Shown here in pieces: positions 1 through 9,299 of a stretch of 64,000 bases of DNA (the stretch's first letter is position 1; each line of letters opens with the position of its first letter). The DNA is from Lachnospiraceae bacterium (GTDB lineage Bacteria; Bacillota; Clostridia; Lachnospirales; Lachnospiraceae). The stretch is taken from NCBI GenBank assembly GCA_015057825.1, contig SVDN01000002.1, positions 80,044-144,043 of the forward strand, written 5' to 3'. Position numbers and translations under genes: made by a program. The notes under the pieces were generated by a model. That model searched no databases. It was given only the letters and a program-made list of their open reading frames with translations, and was not told where the DNA came from.

Positions 1-1
1 A

Positions 2-760
2 ATTTCGGAATACTTTGCCACAGAGCTTGGTCAGCCTTGCCTTATGAACATCTGGATTCCGGATGGTTACAAAGATATTCCTGCGGACAGAGTGGCACCG
101 AGAAGAAGATTTAAAGAATCTCTTGATGAGATATTAAGCATAGATTACGATAAATCTAAGGTACTTGTTTGCCTTGAGTCAAAGGTATTCGGTATCGGCG
201 TTGAAAGCTATACGGTAGGATCATCGGAATTTACAATCAACTATGCGGCATCAAAAGGAATTTTGCCTCTTATGGACAACGGTCATTATCATCCGACTGA
301 AGTGGTTTCGGACAAGATTTCATCCATGTTGTTGTTTAACGATAAAATGGCTCTTCACGTTACAAGACCGGTACGTTGGGACTCCGATCACGTAGTTTTG
401 TTTGATGATGAAACAAAGGAAATCGCAAAAGAAATCGTAAGAAACGATGCAATGGATAAAGTACTTGTGGGACTTGACTATTTTGATGCAAGCATCAACA
501 GAATCTCGGCTTGGACAGTGGGATTAAGAAACTTCCAAAAAGCAATGCTTTATGCACTTTTGTCACCGAACGAAAAGCTTAAAAATTTACAGGAAGAGGG
601 AAAACTTACGGAACTTATGATGCTTCAGGAAGAAGTAAAGACATACCCGTTAGGAGCTGTTTGGGATTACTTTTGCGAAACAAACGGCGTTCCGCAAAGA
701 AGCGAATGGTATAAAGAAGTAGAAAAATACGAAAAAGAAGTATTATCAAAAAGACAATAA
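2..760 (+). CDS. rhaA: L-rhamnose isomerase, C-terminal part (cut by window start)
   Basis: Converts L-rhamnose to L-rhamnulose in the cytoplasm. The reading frame is open from base 2 and has no start in the window, so only about 250 C-terminal residues of an enzyme that is usually about 418 residues long are present. The family segments for the metal and substrate site are visible: NIWIPDG near the start, [13 protein letters not shown], then [10 protein letters not shown] and WDSDHVV. The C-terminal helical region with LGAVWDYFC is also typical. rhaD follows 16 bases later, so the two are cotranscribed. The kinase RhaB is not in the window and would be expected upstream. Confidence 0.93.
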   Translation: MSEYFATELGQPCLMNIWIPDGYKDIPADRVAPRRRFKESLDEILSIDYDKSKVLVCLESKVFGIGVESYTVGSSEFTINYAASKGILPLMDNGHYHPTEVVSDKISSMLLFNDKMALHVTRPVRWDSDHVVLFDDETKEIAKEIVRNDAMDKVLVGLDYFDASINRISAWTVGLRNFQKAMLYALLSPNEKLKNLQEEGKLTELMMLQEEVKTYPLGAVWDYFCETNGVPQRSEWYKEVEKYEKEVLSKRQ

Positions 761-776
761 AAGAAGAGGGATTGAA

Positions 777-1598
777 ATGGAAGTATTGGAAACAAAATTT
801 GTAAAAGACTTTATAAAAATGTGCAACGACGGCTGGGAACAGGGCTGGCACGAAAGAAACGGCGGTAATTTATCTTACAGAATAAAAGAAAGTGAAATCG
901 CACAAATCAGCGGAAAACTTAACTTAGACTCAGAATGGAAAGACATCGGCACAAGCGTACCGGGCCTTAAGGGAGAATATTTCCTTGTTACCGGCAGCGG
1001 AAAATATTTCAGAAATGTTATTTTGGATCCGGAAGATTCCATCTGCATCGTAAGAGTTGATGACAAGGGCGAAAAATACCAAATCTGTTGGGGCCTTGTA
1101 AACGGCGGCAGACCAACAAGCGAGCTTCCGAGCCATCTTATGAACCACGAAGTTAAAAAGCGTGTAACAAACGGCAAACACAGGGTAATATATCATGCTC
1201 ACTGTACAAATCTTATTGCTCTTACATTTGTTCTTCCTTTGGAAGATAAAGTCTTTACAAAAGAGCTTTGGGAATCTGCAACCGAGTGCCCTGTTGTATT
1301 TCCGGACGGCGTCGGTGTCGTTGATTGGATGGTTCCGGGCGGAAGAGATATTGCGGTTGCCACAAGCAAACTTATGGAAAAATACGATGTGGCAATTTGG
1401 GCTCATCACGGAGTGTTTGGATCGGGTGAAGACTTCGATCTTACCTTCGGCCTTGTACACACGGTAGAAAAATCAGCGGAAATCTTGGTAAAAGTTCGCT
1501 CAATGGCAAACTCCAAGCTTCAAACAATAACATCCGATGACTTTAGAAAACTTGCAAAAGATTTTGGCGTAACTTTGCCGGAAGAATTTTTGCAATAA
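777..1598 (+). CDS. rhaD: Rhamnulose-1-phosphate aldolase (class II aldolase)
   Basis: Splits L-rhamnulose 1-phosphate into dihydroxyacetone phosphate and L-lactaldehyde. At 273 residues it matches the E. coli enzyme (274). Zinc ligands are His140 and His142 in YHAHC and His211 in WAHHGVFGSG; the probable catalytic acid is Glu116. The start has a GAGGG-type ribosome site just upstream. It is the last gene of the rhamnose unit, with a hairpin terminator at 1643. Class II aldolases of this type can also act on other 5-deoxy-ketose 1-phosphates, which matters because the product of the nearby mtnA pathway is such a compound (inference). Confidence 0.93.
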   Translation: MEVLETKFVKDFIKMCNDGWEQGWHERNGGNLSYRIKESEIAQISGKLNLDSEWKDIGTSVPGLKGEYFLVTGSGKYFRNVILDPEDSICIVRVDDKGEKYQICWGLVNGGRPTSELPSHLMNHEVKKRVTNGKHRVIYHAHCTNLIALTFVLPLEDKVFTKELWESATECPVVFPDGVGVVDWMVPGGRDIAVATSKLMEKYDVAIWAHHGVFGSGEDFDLTFGLVHTVEKSAEILVKVRSMANSKLQTITSDDFRKLAKDFGVTLPEEFLQ

Positions 1599-1642
1599 GA
1601 CAGAGAAAATACTAAAAACTTGCGACTTTGACCTTATCATGG

Positions 1643-1688
1643 TAAACTAAATGTGGTGTAGACTGCACCGCATTTGGTTTATTTTTTT
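1643..1688 (+). terminator. Rho-independent terminator after rhaD
   Basis: An 18-base arm (1643-1660) pairs with 1664-1681 across a 3-base loop, using three G-U wobbles, and is followed by a T-rich run. It separates the rhamnose genes from the NUDIX operon. Confidence 0.85.
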
Positions 1689-1728
1689 AATCCCGAAATG
1701 AACAATAGGCGAATTTCGGAGGTTTTTG

Positions 1729-1785
1729 ATGCAAAAGAGAGATAGTAATGAAATTCAAAGCAATAAAAAAAGTATTCGACGGTAA
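1729..1785 (+). CDS. Possible 18-codon upstream ORF overlapping the NUDIX start
   Basis: An ATG at 1729 lies 6 bases after the strongest ribosome site of this leader (CGGAGG, 1717-1722). It opens an 18-codon frame that overlaps the first codons of the NUDIX gene in another frame. The arms CCGAAAT (1693-1699) and ATTTCGG (1713-1719) form a hairpin that covers part of this ribosome site. It may be a leader peptide that couples or limits translation, or a chance ORF. Confidence 0.3.
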   Translation: MQKRDSNEIQSNKKSIRR

Positions 1786-2308
1786 ATACATCAACCGATA
1801 TGATGTAGTTTACGAAACAGAAGATAAAAAGGAAAAAGTTTACGAAATAATAAGCAGGGAAAAAAACCTTACAAACCAAGAAGAGCTTAAAGGCGAAAAA
1901 GCGGATTCCATCGTGCTTATATTAACAAACGAAGAAGGAGACAAGCTCCTTGTTAACAAAGAATTCAGACTTGCCACCGGCGAGTGGATATATAACTTTC
2001 CGGCAGGATTAATCGACCCGGGAGAAAGTCCGGAAGAAGCCGCAAGACGCGAGCTTAGGGAAGAGACCGGCTTGGAGATTTGCGCTATTGACGATGTTTT
2101 GGGAATAAGCTACAGCGCAATAGGTTTCAGTAACGAAAAGAATTTAACTTTTGTGGGCAAGGCAAAAGGCAGCTTTCATAAAAGCAGTGATACAACGGAA
2201 GAAATCGAGCCTCTTTGGATATCAAAAGAAGAAATGAGGCAGCTTTTAAAAACAAAGAGATTTGCGGCAAGAACCCAGAGTTTTTGCTATCTTTGGTCAA
2301 AAGAATAA
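1748..2308 (+). CDS. NUDIX hydrolase, ADP-ribose pyrophosphatase-like
   Basis: Hydrolyses a nucleoside diphosphate linked to another group, probably ADP-ribose (family inference). A complete NUDIX box runs from Gly87 to Leu109, with the REL-REETGL core in which the glutamates bind divalent metal. The N-terminal beta region and the length of 186 residues fit the NudF/ADP-ribose subfamily. Its own ribosome site (GAGAGA) is weak, while a much better one serves the short upstream ORF. It begins a run of closely spaced + strand genes that continues with purine nucleoside phosphorylase 30 bases on, so a role in nucleotide salvage or housecleaning is likely. Confidence 0.88.
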   Translation: MKFKAIKKVFDGKYINRYDVVYETEDKKEKVYEIISREKNLTNQEELKGEKADSIVLILTNEEGDKLLVNKEFRLATGEWIYNFPAGLIDPGESPEEAARRELREETGLEICAIDDVLGISYSAIGFSNEKNLTFVGKAKGSFHKSSDTTEEIEPLWISKEEMRQLLKTKRFAARTQSFCYLWSKE

Positions 2309-2338
2309 AAGAAAATTACGATAGAAAAGAGAGAAAAA

Positions 2339-3178
2339 GTGAGTAAACATTACGAAATATTAAAGCAGGCATATGATGCCATAAGAAGCAAAACCGACTT
2401 CGTTCCGGACGTGGCCCTTATTTTGGGCTCGGGACTTGGCGGATTTGCGGATAAAATCAAAGTGGAAACAACTATCGATTATTCCCTTATCCCAAACTTC
2501 CCAATCTCAACAACACCGGGACATGCGGGAAGATACATCTTCGGTTATGTGGGTGATACCAAAGTTGTTGCAATGCAAGGAAGAGTCCACTACTACGAAG
2601 GTTATGACATTCAAAAAGTAGTAATGCCGACCCGTCTTATGGGAATGATGGGAGCAAAAGCCCTTTTCCTTACCAATGCGGCCGGATGCGCAAATCCGGA
2701 TTACAACGCAGGGGATTTTATGCTTATAAAAGATCACAATCTTTTGTTTTATCCGAATCCGCTTCGCGGAGAAAATATCGACGAGTTGGGCGAGCGTTTT
2801 CCGGACATGAGTGAGGTTTATACAAAAGACCTTAGAAATATTATTAAAGATGTTGCAAAAAGAAACGATATTGCCCTTAAAGAAGGAATTTACGTACAGC
2901 TTCCTGGACCGAGTTTCGAAACCCCGGCAGAGGTTGCGATGCTTGGAAAATTAGGCATGGATGCAGTGGGAATGTCAACTGCATGCGAAGCTGTGGCAGC
3001 AAGACATATGGGCCTTAAGGTATGCGGTATTTCCTGTATTACCAATAAAGGTGCGGGCCTTCTTGATGTGCCTCTTACCTTTGACGAGGTTAAGGAAACG
3101 GCAGATAGGGTTGCGCCTTTCTTTACAAAGCTTGTATGGGAAAGTATCGAAGAAATCGGAAAATATTTAAATAAATAG
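2339..3178 (+). CDS. Purine nucleoside phosphorylase (trimeric type)
   Basis: Phosphorolysis of inosine/guanosine-type nucleosides to base plus ribose 1-phosphate. GTG start. Family segments are all present: [12 protein letters not shown] near the N terminus, [27 protein letters not shown], the [10 protein letters not shown] segment and [11 protein letters not shown] toward the C terminus. At 279 residues it has normal length for the trimeric class I family. It sits directly upstream of mtnA (16 bases) and a MTA/SAH-type deaminase, which suggests that its substrate could include the deaminated forms of 5'-methylthioadenosine or 5'-deoxyadenosine, as for the methylthioinosine phosphorylases. 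That substrate is an inference from context. Confidence 0.9.
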   Translation: MSKHYEILKQAYDAIRSKTDFVPDVALILGSGLGGFADKIKVETTIDYSLIPNFPISTTPGHAGRYIFGYVGDTKVVAMQGRVHYYEGYDIQKVVMPTRLMGMMGAKALFLTNAAGCANPDYNAGDFMLIKDHNLLFYPNPLRGENIDELGERFPDMSEVYTKDLRNIIKDVAKRNDIALKEGIYVQLPGPSFETPAEVAMLGKLGMDAVGMSTACEAVAARHMGLKVCGISCITNKGAGLLDVPLTFDEVKETADRVAPFFTKLVWESIEEIGKYLNK

Positions 3179-3194
3179 AGAAAAGAGAGAAACA

Positions 3195-4259
3195 ATGGAT
3201 TTAACTAAAGTTACACATATCGATAATGTCAGATTATCGGACGATGAGAAAAAAGTGCGTATTATCGACCAGACATTGCTTCCGAACAAAACAGAGTATT
3301 TGGAACTTGAAAAGTTGGAAGATTTATACGAAGCAATACTTAAACTGAGAGTCAGAGGCGCACCTGCAATCGGAATTTTTGCGGGTTATGCCATGTATGT
3401 GCTTTCACTTCAAAGCAAAAGCGAAAGCTTTGATGACTTCTATAAAGAGTTTACAAAAAACAAAGAATATCTTGACTCATCAAGACCGACTGCGGTAAAC
3501 CTCGGCACCATGCTTAAAAGAATGGACAGATGCGTGCTTGCAAACAAGGACAAATCAAGAAATGATTTGCTTGAGGCTTTGAAGGAAGAAGCAAAGGCAA
3601 TTCACAAAGAAGACATGGAAATGTGCTATAAAATAAGCGAATACGGTTTAAGCTTGGTTGAAGACGGATTTGGAATCTTAACACATTGCAATGCCGGTCC
3701 TTTAGCCACATCAAGATACGGCACGGGACTCGGAACCATAATGCTTGGAACCGAAAGAGGAATGAAATTTCATGCATTTGTCGATGAAACAAGACCCCTT
3801 CTTCAAGGTGCCAGACTTACAAGCTATGAGCTTGAAATGGCAGGGGTGGACACAACACTTATTTGCGATAACATGGCGAGCATAGTTATGAAACAGGGAA
3901 AAGTACAGGCATGTTTCGTAGGTTGCGACAGAGTTGCCGCAAACGGTGATGTTGCAAATAAAATCGGAACAAGCGGTGTTGCAATACTTGCAAAGCACTA
4001 TGGCATTCCTTTTTATGTATTTTGTCCGTCATCAACAATCGATTTTGATTGCCCTTCGGGAGACAATATCGAAATTGAGCTCAGAGATCCGGAAGAAATA
4101 AAGGAAATGTTCTATACAGAGCCAAAAGCTTTGCCGCAGACAAAATGCTACAATCCGGCTTTTGACGTTACGGATAACGAACTTGTAACCGCAATTATTA
4201 CGGAGAAGGGTATTTGCAGAGCACCGTATAATGAAAGTCTTGCAAAATTATTTAAATAG
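3195..4259 (+). CDS. mtnA: S-methyl-5-thioribose-1-phosphate isomerase
   Basis: Isomerises methylthioribose 1-phosphate (and, in some relatives, 5-deoxyribose 1-phosphate) to the ribulose 1-phosphate form. At 354 residues it has family length. RGAPAIG lies near residue 54-60, the catalytic Cys165 in THCNAG and Asp245 in [10 protein letters not shown] are intact, and [16 protein letters not shown] is present. It lies between the phosphorylase that would make its substrate and a deaminase that would feed the phosphorylase. No later enzymes of the methionine salvage pathway (mtnB, mtnC, mtnD) are seen in the window, so full recycling to methionine is not supported here. Confidence 0.93.
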   Translation: MDLTKVTHIDNVRLSDDEKKVRIIDQTLLPNKTEYLELEKLEDLYEAILKLRVRGAPAIGIFAGYAMYVLSLQSKSESFDDFYKEFTKNKEYLDSSRPTAVNLGTMLKRMDRCVLANKDKSRNDLLEALKEEAKAIHKEDMEMCYKISEYGLSLVEDGFGILTHCNAGPLATSRYGTGLGTIMLGTERGMKFHAFVDETRPLLQGARLTSYELEMAGVDTTLICDNMASIVMKQGKVQACFVGCDRVAANGDVANKIGTSGVAILAKHYGIPFYVFCPSSTIDFDCPSGDNIEIELRDPEEIKEMFYTEPKALPQTKCYNPAFDVTDNELVTAIITEKGICRAPYNESLAKLFK

Positions 4260-4270
4260 GGGGCAAATAA

Positions 4271-5572
4271 ATGATTAGATTTTACAATGGGAAAATATTA
4301 AATATCAGTGAAAAATTTGATGATAAAATCACGGTAAGCGAAGAAGAGCTTTGGGTTGATGGCAGCAAAATAGTCTTCAAAGGCATTCCATCAAGCAAAG
4401 ATTTGGAAGGAAAAACATTTGAGCGCGAAATCGACTTAAAAGGAAATCTTTTAATGCCGGGCTTTAAGGATGCACATACTCATACAGCAATGACATTCCT
4501 TCGTTCTTATGCGGATGACCTTCCGCTTCAGGAATGGCTTTATGACAAGGTTTTTCCACATGAAGCAAAATTGGATGCCGAGTCAATCGTTCCTTTTACA
4601 AAGCTTGGTATTATGGAATATTTAACAAGCGGTATTACGGCAAGCTTCGATATGTATTTTTATCTTGATGCTTATGTTCAGGCAAACATTGATTGCGGCT
4701 TCAGAACGGTTCTTTGCGGAGCCATGAACGATTTCGATAAAGATTATACACAGCTTGAGCGCGACTACGAGAAATTTAACGGCATGCATCCGCTTATTTC
4801 TCACAAAATCGGTTTCCATGCAGAGTACACAACATGTATGGAAAGAATGGAATATGTGGCAAGTCTTGCCAAAAAGTACAAAGCGCCGGTATTTATGCAC
4901 AATTCCGAGACAAAATCAGAGGTTGAGGGTTGTATTGATCGCTACGGCAAAACTCCGATGAAACTTCTTTCAGACCTTGGTATGTTCGAATACGGCGGCG
5001 GCGGTTTCCACTGCGTTCACGTAAACGATGAAGATATGGATATCATGAAAGAAAAGAATGTTTGGGCAATTACAAATCCTTGCTCAAATGCAAAACTTGC
5101 CAGCGGAATCGCGCCTATCGACAAGTTTATGAAAAAAGGCGTAGGCCTTGCAATAGGTACGGACGGTGCGGCAAGTAACAACGCCCTTGATATGTTCAAA
5201 GAAATGTATCTTGTATCGGTATTGCAAAAGCTTTCTCTTGAGGATGCGGCAGCAGTTGACGGTGCCGATGTTCTTAAGATGGCATGCGTCGGCGGCGCAA
5301 AAGCCATGGGCCTTGATGATTGTACAAACTTAGAGGTTGGCAAACAGGCAGATCTTATAGTAATCGATCTTCACAGACCGAATATGCAGCCTATACTTAA
5401 TATTCCTAAGAATATTGTTTACTCCGGATCAAAAGAAAATGTTAAATTAACAATGATTGCCGGAAAAGTTCTTTACGAGAACGGAGAATTCTTTATTGGG
5501 GAGGACCCTGAAAAAATCTATGCGCAGGCTCATGCTCACGCAAAGAATATATTCGCACAGGTAGAGTGCTAG
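4271..5572 (+). CDS. mtaD: Amidohydrolase: MTA / S-adenosylhomocysteine deaminase-like
   Basis: Member of the TrzN/AtzA-like amidohydrolases that deaminate 5'-methylthioadenosine, S-adenosylhomocysteine or 5'-deoxyadenosine. The metal pair His69 and His71 lies in DAHTHTAM; FHAEYT and the later GTDGAASNN segment supply further metal and catalytic residues. The 433-residue length is normal. It starts 11 bases after mtnA with a GGGGG-type ribosome site. Together with the phosphorylase and MtnA it forms a complete route adenosine analogue to inosine analogue to pentose 1-phosphate to pentulose 1-phosphate. Exact substrate preference cannot be read from sequence. Confidence 0.85.
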   Translation: MIRFYNGKILNISEKFDDKITVSEEELWVDGSKIVFKGIPSSKDLEGKTFEREIDLKGNLLMPGFKDAHTHTAMTFLRSYADDLPLQEWLYDKVFPHEAKLDAESIVPFTKLGIMEYLTSGITASFDMYFYLDAYVQANIDCGFRTVLCGAMNDFDKDYTQLERDYEKFNGMHPLISHKIGFHAEYTTCMERMEYVASLAKKYKAPVFMHNSETKSEVEGCIDRYGKTPMKLLSDLGMFEYGGGGFHCVHVNDEDMDIMKEKNVWAITNPCSNAKLASGIAPIDKFMKKGVGLAIGTDGAASNNALDMFKEMYLVSVLQKLSLEDAAAVDGADVLKMACVGGAKAMGLDDCTNLEVGKQADLIVIDLHRPNMQPILNIPKNIVYSGSKENVKLTMIAGKVLYENGEFFIGEDPEKIYAQAHAHAKNIFAQVEC

Positions 5573-5593
5573 TTTGGGGAATGTTAGAAACTA

Positions 5594-6187
5594 ATGTCAA
5601 ATATATATTTTATTGTGGGGAAAAGCTCAACGGGAAAAGATACAATATTTGCCCACTTAATGGATAATGAAATGTTGAGACTCAGAAAAGTCGTCAGCTA
5701 TACGACTCGTCCCATGAGGGAGTCTGAGGAAGACGGCCGTGAGTATTATTTTGTAAGCGAAGACAAAATGAAGGAAATGGAAAAAGACGGTGTGGTTATT
5801 GAAAGACGCACTTATCATACAATCAACGGTGATTGGCACTATTTCCTTGCGGATGACGGACAGATAAAACTTGGCAAACATAATTATCTCGTCATCGGAA
5901 CACTTGAATCCTACAGGCAGGTCAGAGACTATTTTGGGGCGGAACATGTTTGTCCCATATATATAGAGGTAGACGATGGCATACGCTTGCAGCGTGCAAT
6001 AAACAGAGAACACCAGCAAAAAGAGCCGAATTTCGATGAGGTATGCAGACGATACTTGGCGGATCAGGCAGATTTCAGTGAAGAAGCCATAAAGGCAGCA
6101 GGCATAACAAAGCGCTATGTAAATGATAGCTTGGTGGACTGTTTAAAAGAGATTGAGAAGGATATTTCAGATGGAAATTCGCGTTAA
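5594..6187 (+). CDS. Guanylate-kinase-like P-loop protein
   Basis: Nucleoside monophosphate kinase fold of guanylate kinase type. The GMP-site block (SYTTRPMR then [11 protein letters not shown]) is well kept near residues 35-55. The P-loop reads GKSSTGKDT instead of the usual GPSGAGKGT or GPSGVGKST, and the central YGT-type segment is replaced by other residues, so it is a divergent member. In Bacillus the corresponding place before yaaR and holB holds thymidylate kinase; here this protein sits there. It overlaps the 3' region with the yaaR start. Activity on GMP is unproven and a housekeeping gmk may exist elsewhere. Confidence 0.75.
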   Translation: MSNIYFIVGKSSTGKDTIFAHLMDNEMLRLRKVVSYTTRPMRESEEDGREYYFVSEDKMKEMEKDGVVIERRTYHTINGDWHYFLADDGQIKLGKHNYLVIGTLESYRQVRDYFGAEHVCPIYIEVDDGIRLQRAINREHQQKEPNFDEVCRRYLADQADFSEEAIKAAGITKRYVNDSLVDCLKEIEKDISDGNSR

Positions 6188-6611
6188 TGAAACAAATCCT
6201 ATTAACCAGGTTGAACAAACAGCCAAAGTAAGTGAAGGGGACACAGCTTTCAAGTTTGAGCTTTTAAGCAAAATCTCCGAAGCGGATGTTCAGGAAAAAG
6301 TAACCGCCCTTATGAATGAAATAAGCGAGCAGGGAAAAAAGATTTCCAAAAAAACCGACATCCGGGAAATGAAGCACTACAGAGAGCTTATAAAGACTTT
6401 TTTAAACGAGATTGTTTTTCGCTCCCATGAGTTTTCAAGGCAAAACTTCTTGGACAGAAAGGGAAGACACAGGGTTTACGGCATCGTAAAACTCATAGAT
6501 ACAAATCTTGATGAATTGGCAAAAGAGCTTATTAAAGACGAGAAGGATAATATCAAAATCTTAAGCTTGGTTGATGAAATAAAGGGTTTACTTTTAGACA
6601 TAATCACATAA
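6171..6611 (+). CDS. yaaR: YaaR family protein (DUF327)
   Basis: Small helical protein of unknown biochemical function found between a kinase gene and holB in many Firmicutes. A TTG at 6153 would lengthen it by six residues, but the ATG at 6171 is preferred because AGAAGG lies 9 bases upstream. The core with [33 protein letters not shown] and LDELAKEL fits the family (146 residues). It overlaps the preceding gene by 17 bases and is followed by holB after 21 bases, so translation is probably coupled. Function is not known. Confidence 0.8.
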   Translation: MEIRVNETNPINQVEQTAKVSEGDTAFKFELLSKISEADVQEKVTALMNEISEQGKKISKKTDIREMKHYRELIKTFLNEIVFRSHEFSRQNFLDRKGRHRVYGIVKLIDTNLDELAKELIKDEKDNIKILSLVDEIKGLLLDIIT

Positions 6612-6632
6612 GACACAAAGGGGAATTGTAAA

Positions 6633-7628
6633 ATGTCAGAATTAAGGAAAATAGTGGGAAACGAAGAGATACTTCTTCACATTAAAAACGCCATCAAAGC
6701 CGGAAAGGTTTCGCATGCTTACGTATTAAACGGAGCAAACGGAATGGGTAAAACCATGATTGCAAATTATTTCGCAACTCTTCTTCAATGTGACGAAAAG
6801 GCTGACGAACCTTGCGGAAAATGCCATTCTTGCAAGCAGGCCGCAACGGACAACCAGCCGGATATTATATGGGTAAGGCACGAACGTCCTCTTTCCATTG
6901 GTGTAAGAGATATAATCGAACAAGTTGTTGAAGACGTGCAGATTAAGCCATACAGCAGTCCTTACAAGATTTATATCATTGATGAAGCGGAACTCATGAC
7001 TATAGATGCACAGAACGCTCTTTTAAAAACACTTGAAGAGCCGCCTGAATATGCGATTATTTTCCTTTTGACAAATAATATAACAGCCTTGTTACCGACG
7101 ATTTTATCCCGTTGCGTAACTTTGAAAATAAAACCGGTTCCTGCGGAAGTTATAAAAAAATATCTTGTGGAGGAGCACAATGTTCCCGAAAAAATAGCCG
7201 ATTCGTCGGTGGCATTTGCTTACGGAAACATCGGAAAAGCTTTAAGGCTTTCAACCGTTGAAGAATTCGGTGAGCTAAAAAGCGAAATGGTTGCCATGAT
7301 CAGCCATATTGAAGATATGGATATCGCCGAGGTTATGGCGGCAGTTAAGAGAGCGGAAAGCTTCCGTCTTGAAATAGGCGACTATTTGGATTTGATAATT
7401 GCTTGGTTCAGAGATGTGCTTTTGTATAAGGCATCCCAAAAAGTAGACCAATTGATTTTTAAAGAAGAAATAAACGAAATCAAGAAACAGGCAGCAATTG
7501 CCTCATACGCGGGAATTGGTGATATTATTTCCAGCGTGGAAAAAGCTAAAGAAAGATTAAAAGCAAATGTAAGTTTTTCTCTTGTAATAGAGCTTTTATA
7601 CCTTTCCATAAGCGAAAATCTTAGATAG
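6633..7628 (+). CDS. holB: DNA polymerase III subunit delta'
   Basis: Part of the clamp loader that places the beta clamp on primed DNA. P-loop near residues 36-43 (GANGMGKT), a four-cysteine zinc module at about 53-67 (CDEKADEPCGKCHSC), the DEAE Walker B region followed by QNALLKTLEEPP, and sensor LSRC are all visible. Length 331 residues is usual. It lies in the conserved order yaaR-holB-ricT-trmN6-rsmI. Confidence 0.95.
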   Translation: MSELRKIVGNEEILLHIKNAIKAGKVSHAYVLNGANGMGKTMIANYFATLLQCDEKADEPCGKCHSCKQAATDNQPDIIWVRHERPLSIGVRDIIEQVVEDVQIKPYSSPYKIYIIDEAELMTIDAQNALLKTLEEPPEYAIIFLLTNNITALLPTILSRCVTLKIKPVPAEVIKKYLVEEHNVPEKIADSSVAFAYGNIGKALRLSTVEEFGELKSEMVAMISHIEDMDIAEVMAAVKRAESFRLEIGDYLDLIIAWFRDVLLYKASQKVDQLIFKEEINEIKKQAAIASYAGIGDIISSVEKAKERLKANVSFSLVIELLYLSISENLR

Positions 7629-7642
7629 ATTAGGAGAGATAT

Positions 7643-8560
7643 ATGGTAAACGTAGTTGGTGTCAGATTCAGAAGAGTGGGAAAAATCTATTATTTTGACC
7701 CATTGGATTTAGACATAAAATTAAATGACCATGTTATTGTTGAAACAGCAAGAGGCGTGGAATACGGAACGATAGTTCTTGAAAAAAGACAGATGGAGGA
7801 TGATAAGGTTTTTCAGCCTTTGAAACCTGTACTCAGAATCGCAACGGCCGATGATGACAAGAAAGAAGAGGCAAATAAGCAAAAAGAAAAGAAAGCTTTC
7901 GATATTTGCCTCGAAAAGATAGCAAAACATGGCCTTGAAATGAAATTAATCGATGTTGAATACACCTTTGATAACAACAAGGTTCTTTTCTATTTTACGG
8001 CGGATGGAAGAATCGACTTCAGAGAGCTGGTAAAAGACCTTGCAAGTGTGTTTAAGACACGTATCGAACTTAGACAGATAGGTGTTAGAGATGAGACAAA
8101 AGTTGTGGGCGGATACAGCATTTGCGGACGCGAACTTTGTTGTCATGCCCATCTTTCCGAGTTTGTTCCGGTATCCATCAGGATGGCAAAAGAGCAAAAT
8201 CTTTCACTTAATCCGACAAAAATATCCGGTGTATGCGGAAGACTTATGTGCTGTTTAAAACATGAGCAGGAAACATATGAATACTTAAACTCAAAGCTTC
8301 CTAATGTAGGGGATACGGTTACAACACCGGACCGCCTTAAAGGTGAGGTAGTAAGCGTTGGCGTCCTCAGACAAATGGTTAAGGTTTTGGTTGAAGTTAA
8401 CGGTGAAAAAGATTTAAGAGATTATCATGCGGATGAGCTTAAATTTGTTCACAGAAAAACAAAAGCAGCCGAGCAACAGCTTACCAAAGAGGAAATGCGC
8501 GAGTTGGAAGCCTTGGAGAAACAGGAAAAACAGGAAGGAAAATCGAAGTTTGAAGATTGA
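7643..8560 (+). CDS. ricT: PSP1 domain protein RicT (YaaT)
   Basis: Homologue of RicT, which with RicA and RicF forms a complex that promotes RNase Y-dependent mRNA maturation and affects sporulation and competence in Bacillus. The PSP1 domain covers about residues 60-230. Conserved cysteines that can take part in Fe-S binding are in SICGRELCC and in GVCGRLMCC. The C terminus is charged and repetitive (EALEKQEKQEGK). It is 14 bases after holB and its stop overlaps the start of the methyltransferase, which fits translational coupling. ricA and ricF are not in this window. Confidence 0.93.
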   Translation: MVNVVGVRFRRVGKIYYFDPLDLDIKLNDHVIVETARGVEYGTIVLEKRQMEDDKVFQPLKPVLRIATADDDKKEEANKQKEKKAFDICLEKIAKHGLEMKLIDVEYTFDNNKVLFYFTADGRIDFRELVKDLASVFKTRIELRQIGVRDETKVVGGYSICGRELCCHAHLSEFVPVSIRMAKEQNLSLNPTKISGVCGRLMCCLKHEQETYEYLNSKLPNVGDTVTTPDRLKGEVVSVGVLRQMVKVLVEVNGEKDLRDYHADELKFVHRKTKAAEQQLTKEEMRELEALEKQEKQEGKSKFED

Positions 8561-9287
8561 TCTTAAAGAAAATGAGAGAATCGATGACTTAGACATAAAA
8601 GATTATAAGATAATCCAGCATAAAGAAAAGTTTTGTTTCGGTATGGATGCCGTGCTTTTGTCAAACTTTGTCAAAGCGACAAAGAAGGACAGGGTAATCG
8701 ATCTTGGCACGGGAACGGGCGTGATTCCCATTTTGCTTGAGGCAAAAGAAAAGGGAGGCGAATTCGTTGCCGTGGAAGTGCAAGAAGAAAGTGCGGACAT
8801 GGCAAGAAGAAGCATAGCCTTAAACGATCTTTCGGATAAAATAGAGCTTGTTTGCATGGATTTAAAGGAAGCAAGCGATTATTTCGGAAAAGCCGTTTTT
8901 GATGTTGTTACAACAAATCCGCCATATATGACAATGAAGGGCGGACTTAAAAATCCCAATGAAGCAAAAGCAATAGCAAGACATGAAATCTTATGCACAT
9001 TGTCGGATGTTATAAAAGCATCCACCAATCTTTTAAAACCGGGAGGAAGGCTCTTTATGGTACACAGACCAAACCGACTTCCCGAAATTTTTGAAGAATT
9101 AAAAGCCAATAATATGGGGGCTAAAAGGATACAATTTGTTTACCCTTATGCGGGAGCAAAGGCAAATATGCTTTTGATAGAAGCTGTAAGAGGAGCCAAG
9201 CCAGAGTTTAATGTTATGGAAGCTCTTATTATTTATAACGAAAAGGGCGAATATACAAGTCAGGTTCTGGAAATATACGGAAAGTAG
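8550..9287 (+). CDS. trmN6: tRNA1(Val) adenine-37 N6-methyltransferase-like
   Basis: SAM-dependent methyltransferase of the YabB/TrmN6 type. Motif I is VIDLGTGTGVIPILL and the amino-methylating signature is TTNPPYM, followed by the family's GLKNPNEAKAIARHE segment. The frame is open upstream of 8550, but the homology begins at DLKENERID, so a TTG at 8550 with AGGAAGG 11 bases upstream is chosen; this gives 245 residues and an 11-base overlap with ricT. Its position between ricT and rsmI matches yabB in Bacillus. Substrate is inferred from the family. Confidence 0.88.
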   Translation: MKIDLKENERIDDLDIKDYKIIQHKEKFCFGMDAVLLSNFVKATKKDRVIDLGTGTGVIPILLEAKEKGGEFVAVEVQEESADMARRSIALNDLSDKIELVCMDLKEASDYFGKAVFDVVTTNPPYMTMKGGLKNPNEAKAIARHEILCTLSDVIKASTNLLKPGGRLFMVHRPNRLPEIFEELKANNMGAKRIQFVYPYAGAKANMLLIEAVRGAKPEFNVMEALIIYNEKGEYTSQVLEIYGK

Positions 9288-9299
9288 CGAGCAATTGCA

